This document shows, in pieces, positions 46,027 to 54,314 of a stretch of DNA of 64,000 nucleotides (position 1 is its first letter; the number at the start of each line of letters is the position of its first letter). This DNA comes from Roseiarcus sp036489975 (lineage in GTDB: Bacteria > Pseudomonadota > Alphaproteobacteria > Rhizobiales > Beijerinckiaceae): positions 9,151-73,150 of the forward strand of contig DASXES010000026.1 of NCBI GenBank assembly GCA_036489975.1, in the 5' to 3' direction. Position numbers and translations under genes: made by a program. The notes under the pieces are model-generated. The model saw only the letters and a program-made list of their open reading frames with translations. It ran no database searches and had not been told where the DNA came from.

Positions 46027-47388
46027 GTGCCCGTCCTTCATGCTGCGAGAGCGCTGACCCCCGAGGGTTGGAAGTCCGAGGTCCGGCTGACGATCGAGGA
46101 CGGCGCGATCAAGGCCGTGCAACAGGATGCCTCGGCGCAGGAGGGCGACGAGCGTCACGCGATCATGGCGCCGGCGGCGATGAACCTGCACAGTCATGCC
46201 TTCCAGCGCGGCATGGCCGGGCTTGCCGAAGCGGGGGGCAAGGAGGCCGATACGTTCTGGACCTGGCGCGAGGTCATGTACCGGTTCGCGCTCACGATGT
46301 CGCCGGACGATGTGGAGGCGGTTGCCGCGCAGCTCTATGTCGAGATGCTGGAGGCAGGGTTCGCCGCCGTCGCTGAGTTCCACTATCTCCACAATGCTCG
46401 AGACGGCTCGCCTTATGAGCGACCGGCGGAAATGGCCGGTCGAATCCTCGCTGCGGCCGGCCGCGCCGGCATCGGAATCACGCTCTTGCCGGTCTTCTAC
46501 GCCCATTCGACCTTCGGCGGCGCGCCGCCCACGCCCGAGCAAAGGCGGTTCGTCACCGACGTCGCGTCGTTCGCGCGGCTCCTCGAGGATTGTCGCGGCA
46601 TGATCAACGCGACGGCGGGGCAGGCGATCGGCGTCGCCCCGCACAGCCTCCGCGCGGTGACCCCGGCCGAACTCCTGGAGCTGATGCCGCTCGCCGGCGA
46701 TGACCCCATCCATATTCACGCCGCCGAGCAGATCAAGGAAGTCGAGGATTGCGTCGCTTCGCTCGGGGCTCGCCCGGTGCGCTGGCTCTTGGACAATGTC
46801 GGCGTCGGCGAACGGTGGTGCCTTGTTCATGCGACGCATATGGACGGGGGCGAGACGCGGGACCTTGCGCGCTCGGGCGCGGTCGCCGGACTCTGTCCGG
46901 TGACGGAAGCCAATCTTGGCGACGGGATTTTCAACGCGGCCGACTACATCCGCGGCGGCGGGCGCTATGGCGTCGGCACGGATTCCAATGTCTCGATTGG
47001 GGTCGCGGGCGAACTCCGCCAGCTCGAATATGCGCAAAGGCTGCGCGAGCGGGCGCGTAATGTGTGCGCCCCGCCGGGGATGTCGTGCGGGCGGGCGATG
47101 CTCGAGGCGGCCTGGCGCGGCGGCGCCCAGGCTTTGAGACGGAACTCGGGCAAGCTCGCGCCCGGCGCGGCGGCGGACATTCTGACCTTTCGCGCCGACC
47201 ATCCGACCCTGGCCGGCAAGACAGACGATCAGATCCTCGACGCATGGATTTTTTCTGCCGGCAATGAGCTGGTCGATTGCGTATGGAGCGGCGGACTGAA
47301 AGTCGTCGCTGAGGGCCGCCACGTATTTAGAGACCAGATCGCGGCCAAATTCGTGAAGACGATGGGCGAGATCAGTGCGGCGTCCTGA
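46027..47388 (+). CDS. hutF: Formimidoylglutamate deiminase
   Basis: HutF converts N-formimino-L-glutamate to N-formylglutamate plus ammonia, the step between HutI and HutG. The protein has 453 residues and the amidohydrolase motifs MNLHSHAFQRGMAGLAE (HxH), FHYLHN, HIHAAEQ, CLVHATHMD and GTDSNVSI. The start is GTG at 46027, preceded by GGAGG. It is divergent from hutI, so deiminase and lyase branches can be controlled from one regulatory region. Confidence 0.94.
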   Translation: MPVLHAARALTPEGWKSEVRLTIEDGAIKAVQQDASAQEGDERHAIMAPAAMNLHSHAFQRGMAGLAEAGGKEADTFWTWREVMYRFALTMSPDDVEAVAAQLYVEMLEAGFAAVAEFHYLHNARDGSPYERPAEMAGRILAAAGRAGIGITLLPVFYAHSTFGGAPPTPEQRRFVTDVASFARLLEDCRGMINATAGQAIGVAPHSLRAVTPAELLELMPLAGDDPIHIHAAEQIKEVEDCVASLGARPVRWLLDNVGVGERWCLVHATHMDGGETRDLARSGAVAGLCPVTEANLGDGIFNAADYIRGGGRYGVGTDSNVSIGVAGELRQLEYAQRLRERARNVCAPPGMSCGRAMLEAAWRGGAQALRRNSGKLAPGAAADILTFRADHPTLAGKTDDQILDAWIFSAGNELVDCVWSGGLKVVAEGRHVFRDQIAAKFVKTMGEISAAS

Positions 47389-47404
47389 GGCCAAGCTCTC
47401 GGCC

Positions 47405-48079
47405 TCACCTGCGGCCGCCGACCTCATCGATATGGACGAGAAGGTCGGCCGGATCCTCGTACACGCGGAACGCCGTGGCCTGCTGCAATTCGCTTGCGCC
47501 GTAGCCGCCGCACAAGAGCCCGACGCCGAGCGCGCGGCAGCGCGCCGCGGCCAGCATGTCCCAAATGCTGTCGCCGATGACGATGGCGGTCTCGATCGGC
47601 GCCTTCAGTCGCGCGGCCGCGGCGAGGAATAGGTCAGGATCAGGCTTGGCGTGCTTGACCTGATCGCGCGTCACGACCGGGGTCCGATCGGGATCGACGC
47701 CGAGCGCCGCGAGGTTGACCGCCGCCGTCTCCATCCGCCCGCTGGTGGCGATCGCCCATGGAACGCCTTCCTTGGTGAGATAGGCCAGTAATTCGCGCGC
47801 GCCGGGCAGGGGGCGAATGGAAGCGTGCATGCGACGATACGCTTCGGCATGTAGATGGCGCAGGCGCTCGAGACGATCTTCGCTGAGGTCGACTCCGGTT
47901 TCGCGGCGAAGCTGGTTGGTGAACAGGCCGCCGCTCATGCCGATCTTGCGATGGATGCGCCAGACTGACAGATCGACGCCCTCGGCGTCGAGAGCCTCCT
48001 TCCATGCCAGCACGTGCTGGTAGACGCTGTCCACCAGCGTGCCATCGAGATCGAACAGAAACGCGGGCTCGATGCGCAT
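47405..48079 (-). CDS. HAD-superfamily hydrolase (phosphoglycolate phosphatase-like)
   Basis: A 224-residue phosphatase or phosphoglucomutase-type enzyme. Motif I is FDLDGTLVDS with nucleophile Asp10 and Asp12, motif II is AIATSGR, motif III Lys lies in HAKPDPDLF, and motif IV is VIGDSIWDM. A helical cap lies between motifs I and II. The ATG at 48079 has GAGGAG upstream. The gene converges on hutF with 16 bases between stops. Substrate unknown. Confidence 0.88.
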   Translation of the reverse strand: MRIEPAFLFDLDGTLVDSVYQHVLAWKEALDAEGVDLSVWRIHRKIGMSGGLFTNQLRRETGVDLSEDRLERLRHLHAEAYRRMHASIRPLPGARELLAYLTKEGVPWAIATSGRMETAAVNLAALGVDPDRTPVVTRDQVKHAKPDPDLFLAAAARLKAPIETAIVIGDSIWDMLAAARCRALGVGLLCGGYGASELQQATAFRVYEDPADLLVHIDEVGGRR

Positions 48080-48339
48080 CGACCTGGTCTCCTCGAGCGA
48101 GCGGCGCCGAGCTTGAGCGTCGGCATTGAAGCGAGAGAGGGGCAATGCGCCAGCGCGCGCGTCCGTTGTCAATCGCTATTCGGGTTTGGCGCGACCCGAG
48201 CGCCGCCGGCGGGTTTGACCGTTCGGTTGAACGGGTTGTTAAGTATACTTTCGCCAGTAAAGGTTAAACTTAAGACGGTCTTGGCTCAATCATCGATTCA
48301 TGGCATATCATATTGACGGCTCTTAAAAGGAGCGACTCG

Positions 48340-48573
48340 ATGGATGGATTAGATCAGTTCAACTCGACCCTCGGCGACTTCATCTACGCTGTGTTCCACC
48401 CTTCGGCCACCAATCTCCCCGCGGGGTTCCTCGTCCTCGTCTTTGCGGTTCTGATGATCACCGCATTGCCCGAGGGCGCGCGGGAGAAAATGCGGCTGGG
48501 CTGCCTGGCGGCGGTGGCGCTGATCGTGAGTCTGTCCGTGACGTGGCCGGTGACCTCGGCGATCCTGCGCTGA
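48340..48573 (+). CDS. Small two-helix membrane protein
   Basis: A 77-residue protein with two probable membrane helices (about 27-46 and 52-74), beginning MDGLDQFNSTLGDFIYAVFHP. I recognise no family. AAGGAG lies seven bases before the ATG, an AT-rich 160-bp region precedes it, and a strong terminator follows, so it is a compact single-gene unit. Its function is unknown. Confidence 0.7.
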   Translation: MDGLDQFNSTLGDFIYAVFHPSATNLPAGFLVLVFAVLMITALPEGAREKMRLGCLAAVALIVSLSVTWPVTSAILR

Positions 48574-48596
48574 ACGGCGAAGCTCGCGCCGTCTCG

Positions 48597-48626
48597 AAGA
48601 CGGTCGCCCTCGGGCGGCCGTCTTTT
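48597..48626 (+). terminator. Intrinsic terminator
   Basis: AAGACGG (48597-48603) pairs with CCGTCTT (48618-48624), and the inner CGCCCTCGGGCG extends the stem. A T-run follows. It lies 24 bases after the small membrane-protein stop. Confidence 0.8.
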
Positions 48627-48664
48627 CGCGGGCCCATGGCTTTGCTAGGTTTCTTGAGCCGTTC

Positions 48665-48901
48665 TCAATAGTGGGCGCGATCCTGCGGCGCCGAAGGGGC
48701 GACACAACGAACGCCGAGCTTGCGCAGGATGGCGTCGCTTTTTGGCGAGGGCTCGGGCGCCCCGGTCAAATTGGCTCTCAGCGCCGCCAAGTCTCCGCAA
48801 GCCGGATAGGGGAGACTGGCCTGCGGACCGAGCGCGTGCGGCTGGGCGGCGGCTGAGCCGGCAAGGCCGAGCAAGGCGATTCCCGCATAGATCGAGCGCA
48901 T
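48665..48901 (-). CDS. Small exported protein
   Basis: A 78-residue protein with a signal peptide (about 1-19, AGSAAAQ) and a 59-residue mature part with two cysteines (PACGDLAALR and GVRCVAPS). This suggests a disulfide in the periplasm. No family recognised. It is preceded on the same strand by the sirtuin gene, 44 bases away. Confidence 0.65.
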   Translation of the reverse strand: MRSIYAGIALLGLAGSAAAQPHALGPQASLPYPACGDLAALRANLTGAPEPSPKSDAILRKLGVRCVAPSAPQDRAHY

Positions 48902-48945
48902 CGTCGTGGCTCCCCAATTCTTCGCCTGTCGTTCGAGGCATGGCG

Positions 48946-49797
48946 TTATAGTTGAGCAGGCTGGATCGAGCCTGACGCGGCTCGCGCCTCCAACAGGAAA
49001 GCGAGCGCGGATTCGCAGGCTTCCTCCGCCTTTAGCGTAAGCAGCCTATCCGCCCGGGTCCGGCCAAGATTGATCGCGGCCAGCGGCATTCCAAGGCTGG
49101 CCGCGCGCTCAACGAAGCGGAAGCCTGAGTAGACCATGAGCGAAGAGCCGACGATCAGCATGGCGTCGGCCTGATCGAGATGGCCCAGGGCCCGGTCGAC
49201 CCGCTCGCGGGGAACGTTCTCGCCGAAGAACACGACGTCGGGCTTGAGCACGCCGCCGCAGCGCCGGCAGGACGGAACGGCGAAGGAGGAAAAGTCGGCC
49301 CCTTCGAGGTCGGCGTCGCCGTCCGGCGCTCGCCCCGCGTCGAGATCGAGCCAGCCTGGGTTCAGCCGGCCAAGTTCGTCCTGCAGTTCGGCGCGCGGCG
49401 ATCTTGCCTCGCAATCCGTGCAGCGGACGCGATCGATCCGCCCGTGCAGGTCGATGACCCGCGCGCTGCCGGCCGCCTGATGCAGCCGGTCGACGTTCTG
49501 CGTCAAGAGAAGCTCGATTCCGCCTCGGCTCTCGAGCAAAGCCAAAGCGCGGTGGGCGTCATTGGGCCTAGCCTTATGAATACGCCTCCAGCCGATGAGG
49601 CTGCGCGCCCAATAGCGCCGGCGCGTTGTCTCCCCGCCCATGAAGGCCTGATAGGTGACCGGCTGCGCGCGTTTCCAGTTGCCCTCGCTGTCGCGGTAGT
49701 CGGGGATGCCCGAACCCGTGCTGCAGCCCGCGCCGGTCAGGATGAAGAGGCGCCGATGCCGGTCGATGAAGTCTGTGAGGCCGGCGTATCCGCTCAT
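48946..49797 (-). CDS. NAD-dependent protein deacylase, Sir2 family
   Basis: A 283-residue sirtuin that removes acyl groups from lysines using NAD. It has GAGCSTGSGIPDYR (22-35), TQNVDRLH (99-106) with catalytic His118 (LHGRIDRVRC), zinc cysteines C126/C129 and C177/C180, and GSSLMVYSGF. The form GAGCS-T-GSGIPDYRD, with Tyr in place of Phe, resembles sirtuins of the SIRT4-like class. Targets are unknown. It stands between a small exported protein and an amidohydrolase. Confidence 0.92.
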   Translation of the reverse strand: MSGYAGLTDFIDRHRRLFILTGAGCSTGSGIPDYRDSEGNWKRAQPVTYQAFMGGETTRRRYWARSLIGWRRIHKARPNDAHRALALLESRGGIELLLTQNVDRLHQAAGSARVIDLHGRIDRVRCTDCEARSPRAELQDELGRLNPGWLDLDAGRAPDGDADLEGADFSSFAVPSCRRCGGVLKPDVVFFGENVPRERVDRALGHLDQADAMLIVGSSLMVYSGFRFVERAASLGMPLAAINLGRTRADRLLTLKAEEACESALAFLLEARAASGSIQPAQL

Positions 49798-49902
49798 CCG
49801 CTCATCTCGTTGAACCCGTCACGGTCTCGAGACCGCCGCGGCCCCTCATATAGGCGCCCCGATCGCCGGCCGCGCGAGCGCATGACAAGGCTGCCACGCC
49901 GG

Positions 49903-50811
49903 CTAGCCGAACCCATAGAGCGCGACGGGATTGTCGACCAGGATGCGATTGCGGATCGCTTCGTTGGGCGCCCAATCGCTCATGAGGTCGAACAGGATCG
50001 CGTCGTCGGGCTTGGCCTCGGCCTTTTCGGTCGGGTGGGGCCAGTCGCTGGCCCAGACAAGTCGCTCCGGCGCCGCCTTCACATAAGCCCGCGCGACCTT
50101 GCTGACGTCGGCGTAGGCGGGTGGACCGGTTTTCGTGTCCATATAGGCGCCGGAGAGTTTCACCCAGGTCCGGCCGTGATCGAGCATTTTCAGAACCAAC
50201 GCGAACGCCGGATGATCGACGCCGGCCGACTCTGGAATGCGCGCCCTGTGGTCGAACACGATCGGCGAGGGCAGTCGTTGAAGAAGACCAGCATTTTCGA
50301 TGATCTGGTCGCCAGCCATGTGGATCTGGACGTGCCAGCCGAGATCGTTCACGCGCTTCGACAAGGGTTCGAGCATGTCGATCGTGGTTGCGCCGGACTG
50401 GACACGATTGAAGCGGATTCCACGAACGCCAAGGCCGTGCAGCCGCCTGAGTTCGGCGTCGGTGACGCTCGTATCGACCACCGCCACGCCGCGCGCGTTT
50501 CCGCCGAGCTTGGCCATCGCGTCGAGCGTGCAGGCATTGTCAGTTCCGTAGGTCGAGGAGTTGACGACGACATTGCGGGTCGTGCCGAGCCGCTTCTGGA
50601 GCAGGCGGTAGTCGTCGACGGTCGCGTTCGCCGGCCTCAGCTTGGCGTTGGGCGCGATCGGAAACCGGCTGTCATAAATATGCATGTGGCAGTCGCAGGC
50701 GTTCGGCGGCGCTTTTAATTTTGGCCGTTCGATTCCCGCCGACCACGGCACGGCCTGAGCCTGTCCTGCACTTGCGTCAAATCCGCTTGCCACGATGAAG
50801 GTCGCTCCCAT
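49903..50811 (-). CDS. Amidohydrolase (PDC lactonase-like)
   Basis: A 302-residue TIM-barrel hydrolase of the amidohydrolase-2 type. The metal motif is ACDCHMHIYD with His42 and His44; further family marks are NNVVVNSSTYG-like strand ends, GVRGIRFN, HIQ-type HVQIHMAG, IVFDHRARIP and ERLVWASDWPHP. It resembles 2-pyrone-4,6-dicarboxylate lactonases and related dicarboxylate hydrolases. A short hydrophobic start (ATFIVASGFDASAGQAQA) may be a signal peptide, unusual for the family. Substrate unknown. Confidence 0.83.
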   Translation of the reverse strand: MGATFIVASGFDASAGQAQAVPWSAGIERPKLKAPPNACDCHMHIYDSRFPIAPNAKLRPANATVDDYRLLQKRLGTTRNVVVNSSTYGTDNACTLDAMAKLGGNARGVAVVDTSVTDAELRRLHGLGVRGIRFNRVQSGATTIDMLEPLSKRVNDLGWHVQIHMAGDQIIENAGLLQRLPSPIVFDHRARIPESAGVDHPAFALVLKMLDHGRTWVKLSGAYMDTKTGPPAYADVSKVARAYVKAAPERLVWASDWPHPTEKAEAKPDDAILFDLMSDWAPNEAIRNRILVDNPVALYGFG

Positions 50812-50906
50812 GGCTTTGAGGAAACCTCGGCAGACTGGGCGCCGCTCGTGCCCTGTCCTCCCTGCGGCCCGCGGGGATCCGCTTGACTGACGTGGGCCGG
50901 ACTACG

Positions 50907-51584
50907 TCAGTCTTCAGCGGCTGCAAAGTCACTGAGGCGGGAGTCGCTCGTCGACTTCACGATCCGGGCCACTTCGGCCCGCACGACCGGCAACAGTTCC
51001 GCTTCGAACCATGGATTGCGCTTGAGCCAGCCGTTGTTCCGCCATGAGGGATGGGGCATGGGCACGAGACGCGGATGACTGTCTGGGCGATAAATGTCCT
51101 GCCACCTTGCGACCGTTTCGCTCAAGCTCTTCCCGATGATCGTCGGGCCAAGATGCCACTTCTGGGCGTACTGGCCGACCAGCAGAACAAGCTCCAGATC
51201 AGGCAAGAGCGCGAGCAATCGCTCGCGCCACAATTGCGCACATTCGCGGCGCGGGGGTAGATCGCCGCCCTTGGCGTCGAGGCCGGGGAAGCAGAAGCCC
51301 ATGGCGGCTACCGCGACGATCTGAGAATTGTAGAAAATATCCTCGCCGATGCCAAGCCAGCCGCGCAGCCGGACGCCGGACGGATCGGTGTATGGTCGCC
51401 CTGAAGCGTGCGCACGCACGCCTGGCGCCTGCCCGACAATACAGATGCGGGCCGAGGTCGAGACCTGGACGACGGGCCGCGGCTCATGCGGCAGTGGCGG
51501 CAAGTAGCGCGGCGTGTCCCGGCAAACCCGGCAGGCGCGGATCTCTTCAGTAAGGGCCGCGAGTGAGAGGCGATCGGCATCCAT
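50907..51584 (-). CDS. Uracil-DNA glycosylase family protein
   Basis: A 225-residue protein of the UDG superfamily. It has an N-terminal Cys pair CRVCRD (18-23), motif GQAPGVRAHASGRPY (51-65), and a C-terminal PHPSWRNNGWLKRNPWF segment with the HPS motif of the superfamily. The second Cys pair of the 4Fe-4S family-4/5 enzymes is not evident, so a cluster is doubtful. It probably binds damaged or uracil-containing DNA, but activity is not assured. Confidence 0.8.
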   Translation of the reverse strand: MDADRLSLAALTEEIRACRVCRDTPRYLPPLPHEPRPVVQVSTSARICIVGQAPGVRAHASGRPYTDPSGVRLRGWLGIGEDIFYNSQIVAVAAMGFCFPGLDAKGGDLPPRRECAQLWRERLLALLPDLELVLLVGQYAQKWHLGPTIIGKSLSETVARWQDIYRPDSHPRLVPMPHPSWRNNGWLKRNPWFEAELLPVVRAEVARIVKSTSDSRLSDFAAAED

Positions 51585-51631
51585 ACCTTTGGACTACCCA
51601 AGCCTTGTCAGCCGATCAACCGACGGCTCCG

Positions 51632-53170
51632 TCACGCTCCTCCCTGTGCCGCCTCCCGCTCCAGGCTAACCTCGGCCTCGAGGTTCTCGAGATCCCGGAA
51701 AACCGAGGCGACCGCGAGCGTGCGTCCGGCGCGTTTCATGCGCGCAAGCCCGTCCTTGCCGGCGATATCGCCTTGCGTGGCGAGTTCGTCCCACTTCTCG
51801 GCATGGCCGACGTAGTTGATCGGCATGTCATAGTGCTGGCTCCAGAAGAACGGAACCGCGTCGAATCGCTCGCGCTCGCCCAGCATGTTGAGCGCCGCCG
51901 TCTGTCCCTGCCGTTCCGCCACGACCCAATGCTCCACGCGGATGGCCTCGCCCGTGAGGCGGTCCGGCCAGCGTGCGATGTCGCCGGCGGCGAAAACGCC
52001 GGCCACGCTCGTTTCGAGAAAGGCGTCTACGGCGACGCCGCGGTCGATCTTCAGGCCGGCCGCTTCGGCGAGGGCGAGACGCGGCCGCACACCGAGGCCG
52101 GCGACAATCAGATCGGCCTCGAGGACTGCGCCGCCGCTTAAGGTTACGCGCTTGCCCTCCATGCCGCTCGCCGTCTCCCCCAAATGAAAGACGATTCCGT
52201 GGCTCTCGTGAATCGCTTGCACGAGGCGACTGAAGTCGGGGCCAAGAATTTTCTCCATCGGACGCTCTTCCGGCGCGACGACCTGGACTTCGATGTTGCG
52301 AGCGGTGAGCGAGGCCGCGACTTCGAGCCCGATGAAGCTGGCGCCGAGCACGACCGCCCGGCGCGCCGTCTTCGCTCGCTCGATGATAGCGCGGCAGTCC
52401 TTGAGCGATCGAAGCACACGGACGTCCGACGGCCTGGCGCCGGGGATGGACGGCGACACGGGCTCGGCGCCGGTCGCAAGAAGAAGGCGGTCGAAGGGGA
52501 CCGTGTCGCCGCTCGCAAGCCGCACCTCGCGCCCGCGCGTCTCGATTGCCGCGACCGTCGTATTGAGCCGAAGGTCGATCGCGTTGTCGGAATAGAAGCT
52601 CTCGTCGCGCAGCGGCAGCCATTCCTCCGGGGCGCTGCCGGCGAGATAGTCCTTCGACAGGTTCGGCCGGTCGACCGGGGGCGCATCGTCGCTGCTCAGC
52701 ATGACGATGCCGCCCTCGTATTTCCGCCGCCGCAGCATCTCGGCCGCGGCGAATCCCGCCGCGCCGCCGCCGACGATCACGATCCTCCTTGGCTCATGAG
52801 GCTTCGCGCGCGGCCTCGCTTCAGGCCGGGCCAGCTTCTCGCGCACGATGATCTTTCCGTCGCGCTCATCCACCCGCCAAATATCAATCGGACTTAACGC
52901 CGGCGCGCGCAACGCGTCTCCGGTGCGAAGGCCGAAGCACGCGTGGTGCCAGGGACAGCGCACGGTGTCGCCGACAACGAGCCCCTCGGCGAGAGGGCCG
53001 TTATAGTGGGTGCATTGCGCGCCGACGGCGAACACCTCGGCGCCGCGACGCACGAGCAGCACTGGCTCTTTCTCCACATGGCCAACGAGCTTGCCGCCAT
53101 CTGGCAGTTCAGCGGTGGAGATTCCAAGCGCGAGATTGGGGCCGGGGGGTTGCGCCTGATCTTCAGCCAT
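51632..53170 (-). CDS. Rieske-FAD oxidoreductase (AIF/ferredoxin reductase-like)
   Basis: A 512-residue cytoplasmic protein. An N-terminal Rieske domain (about 10-105) has C53-T-H55 and C72-P-W-H75 for a 2Fe-2S cluster. A pyridine-nucleotide-disulfide FAD/NAD module follows: IVIVGGGAAGFAAAEML near 130, a second NAD site VVLGASFIGLEVAASL, and GVFAAGDIARW. The layout matches AIFM3-like proteins that pass electrons between NAD(P)H and an acceptor. It is divergent from the cyo operon across 234 bases; no dedicated dioxygenase partner is adjacent. Confidence 0.88.
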   Translation of the reverse strand: MAEDQAQPPGPNLALGISTAELPDGGKLVGHVEKEPVLLVRRGAEVFAVGAQCTHYNGPLAEGLVVGDTVRCPWHHACFGLRTGDALRAPALSPIDIWRVDERDGKIIVREKLARPEARPRAKPHEPRRIVIVGGGAAGFAAAEMLRRRKYEGGIVMLSSDDAPPVDRPNLSKDYLAGSAPEEWLPLRDESFYSDNAIDLRLNTTVAAIETRGREVRLASGDTVPFDRLLLATGAEPVSPSIPGARPSDVRVLRSLKDCRAIIERAKTARRAVVLGASFIGLEVAASLTARNIEVQVVAPEERPMEKILGPDFSRLVQAIHESHGIVFHLGETASGMEGKRVTLSGGAVLEADLIVAGLGVRPRLALAEAAGLKIDRGVAVDAFLETSVAGVFAAGDIARWPDRLTGEAIRVEHWVVAERQGQTAALNMLGERERFDAVPFFWSQHYDMPINYVGHAEKWDELATQGDIAGKDGLARMKRAGRTLAVASVFRDLENLEAEVSLEREAAQGGA

Positions 53171-53404
53171 TCCGTCCTCCCGAGTTCAGTTCCGCATCCG
53201 TGGCTCACGGCGCCCGCGGTCTAACACGAACAAACAGCCGTGGGGTTGAACTTGATCCCGGTCGTCGCGCCGTGTCATGCTATTTTCGATCCCGCGAATG
53301 AATTTGCGGGTGAGTCGGGGTTGACTTGGGGCGATTGGACGAGTCGACTGCGGCGTCGGCTCCTTGAGAGATCTCGACGAGGAGTGAGACAGGCGGGCGG
53401 CGCC
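53171..53404. promoter_or_regulatory. Divergent region before the cyo operon
   Basis: This 234-bp region separates the Rieske-FAD gene from cyoA and should carry the cyo promoter. A TTGAACTTGATCC string near 53246 only half matches an FNR box and was not accepted. Confidence 0.4.
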
Positions 53405-54313
53405 ATGATCCTCTGGGATCGGATTCGAAGACTAGCCTTCAGGCTGGCGCCGTTGGGCGCTGCTCTGCTGCTGAGCGGCTGCGACTGGGCGGTGCTCGAT
53501 CCAAAGGGCCCGATCGGCGACGGCAACCGGCAAATCCTGATCGATTCCGTGGCGATCATGCTCGCCATCGTGGTCCCGACAATCATCGCCATCCTCGCGG
53601 CCGCCTGGTGGTACCGAGCTTCCAACACCAGGGCGCGATATCTGCCGGACTTCGAATATTCCGGTTCGCTGGAGTTGATCGTTTGGGCGATTCCTCTCCT
53701 GACCATCATGCTTTTGGGAGGCGTCGCTTGGGTGGGTTCGCATGACCTCGATCCGGCGAAGCCGATCGAGTCGACCGAGGAGCCGCTCAACGTTCAGGTC
53801 GTGTCGCTCGACTGGAAGTGGTTGTTCATCTACCCGGACCAGCACGTCGCCAGCGTCAATCGCCTGGTGATCCCCGCCGGCGTTCCGATCCACTTTTCGC
53901 TGACCTCGGGAAGCGTGATGACCGCTTTCTTCACCCCCCAACTCGGCAGCATGATCTACACCATGAATCGCATGCGGACCCAGCTCTTCCTCGCGGCTCA
54001 TGACCCGGGCACGTTTCGCGGCCTTGCCACGCAGTTGAGCGGCGACGGCTTCGCCGACATGCATTTCGAGGTCGTGGCCAAGACCTCGTCGGAATTTTAC
54101 GATTGGCTTGGGCAGACGCGCGCGAAAGGCGAAGATCTCACGTCGGCGCGCTATATCGAACTTTCAAAGCAGAGCGTCCTGCCGGAGCCAATTGCGTTCA
54201 AGACTGTCGAAGACGGATTGTTCGACAAGGTTCTGGATCAGACATTGCCGCCGGGTCCCGGCCCGATCGCCGAGACCAATCCGGGCGCTGCCGCGCGGAT
54301 GATGAGGAAATAG
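53405..54313 (+). CDS. cyoA: Cytochrome o ubiquinol oxidase subunit II
   Basis: CyoA is the membrane-anchored cupredoxin subunit of the bo3 quinol oxidase. The 302-residue protein starts with a lipoprotein signal (LLLSGC, Cys26), two helices (about 45-70, 85-107) and the periplasmic domain with VVSLDWKWLFIYPDQHVAS. The CuA-ligand cysteines of cytochrome c oxidases are absent in GSVMTAFFTPQLGSMIY, which marks a quinol oxidase. ATG at 53405 is chosen because it gives the lipoprotein signal. cyoB starts one base after its stop. Confidence 0.95.
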   Translation: MILWDRIRRLAFRLAPLGAALLLSGCDWAVLDPKGPIGDGNRQILIDSVAIMLAIVVPTIIAILAAAWWYRASNTRARYLPDFEYSGSLELIVWAIPLLTIMLLGGVAWVGSHDLDPAKPIESTEEPLNVQVVSLDWKWLFIYPDQHVASVNRLVIPAGVPIHFSLTSGSVMTAFFTPQLGSMIYTMNRMRTQLFLAAHDPGTFRGLATQLSGDGFADMHFEVVAKTSSEFYDWLGQTRAKGEDLTSARYIELSKQSVLPEPIAFKTVEDGLFDKVLDQTLPPGPGPIAETNPGAAARMMRK

Positions 54314-54314
54314 A

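Noticed and set aside
45958..47427. Open frame of 489 codons opposite hutF
   Set aside because: Antisense shadow with Arg-rich composition; hutF on the plus strand has all catalytic motifs.
53240..53262. FNR-like string TTGAACTTGATCC before cyoA
   Set aside because: Only one half-site fits the TTGAT-N4-ATCAA consensus; not enough to call an operator.
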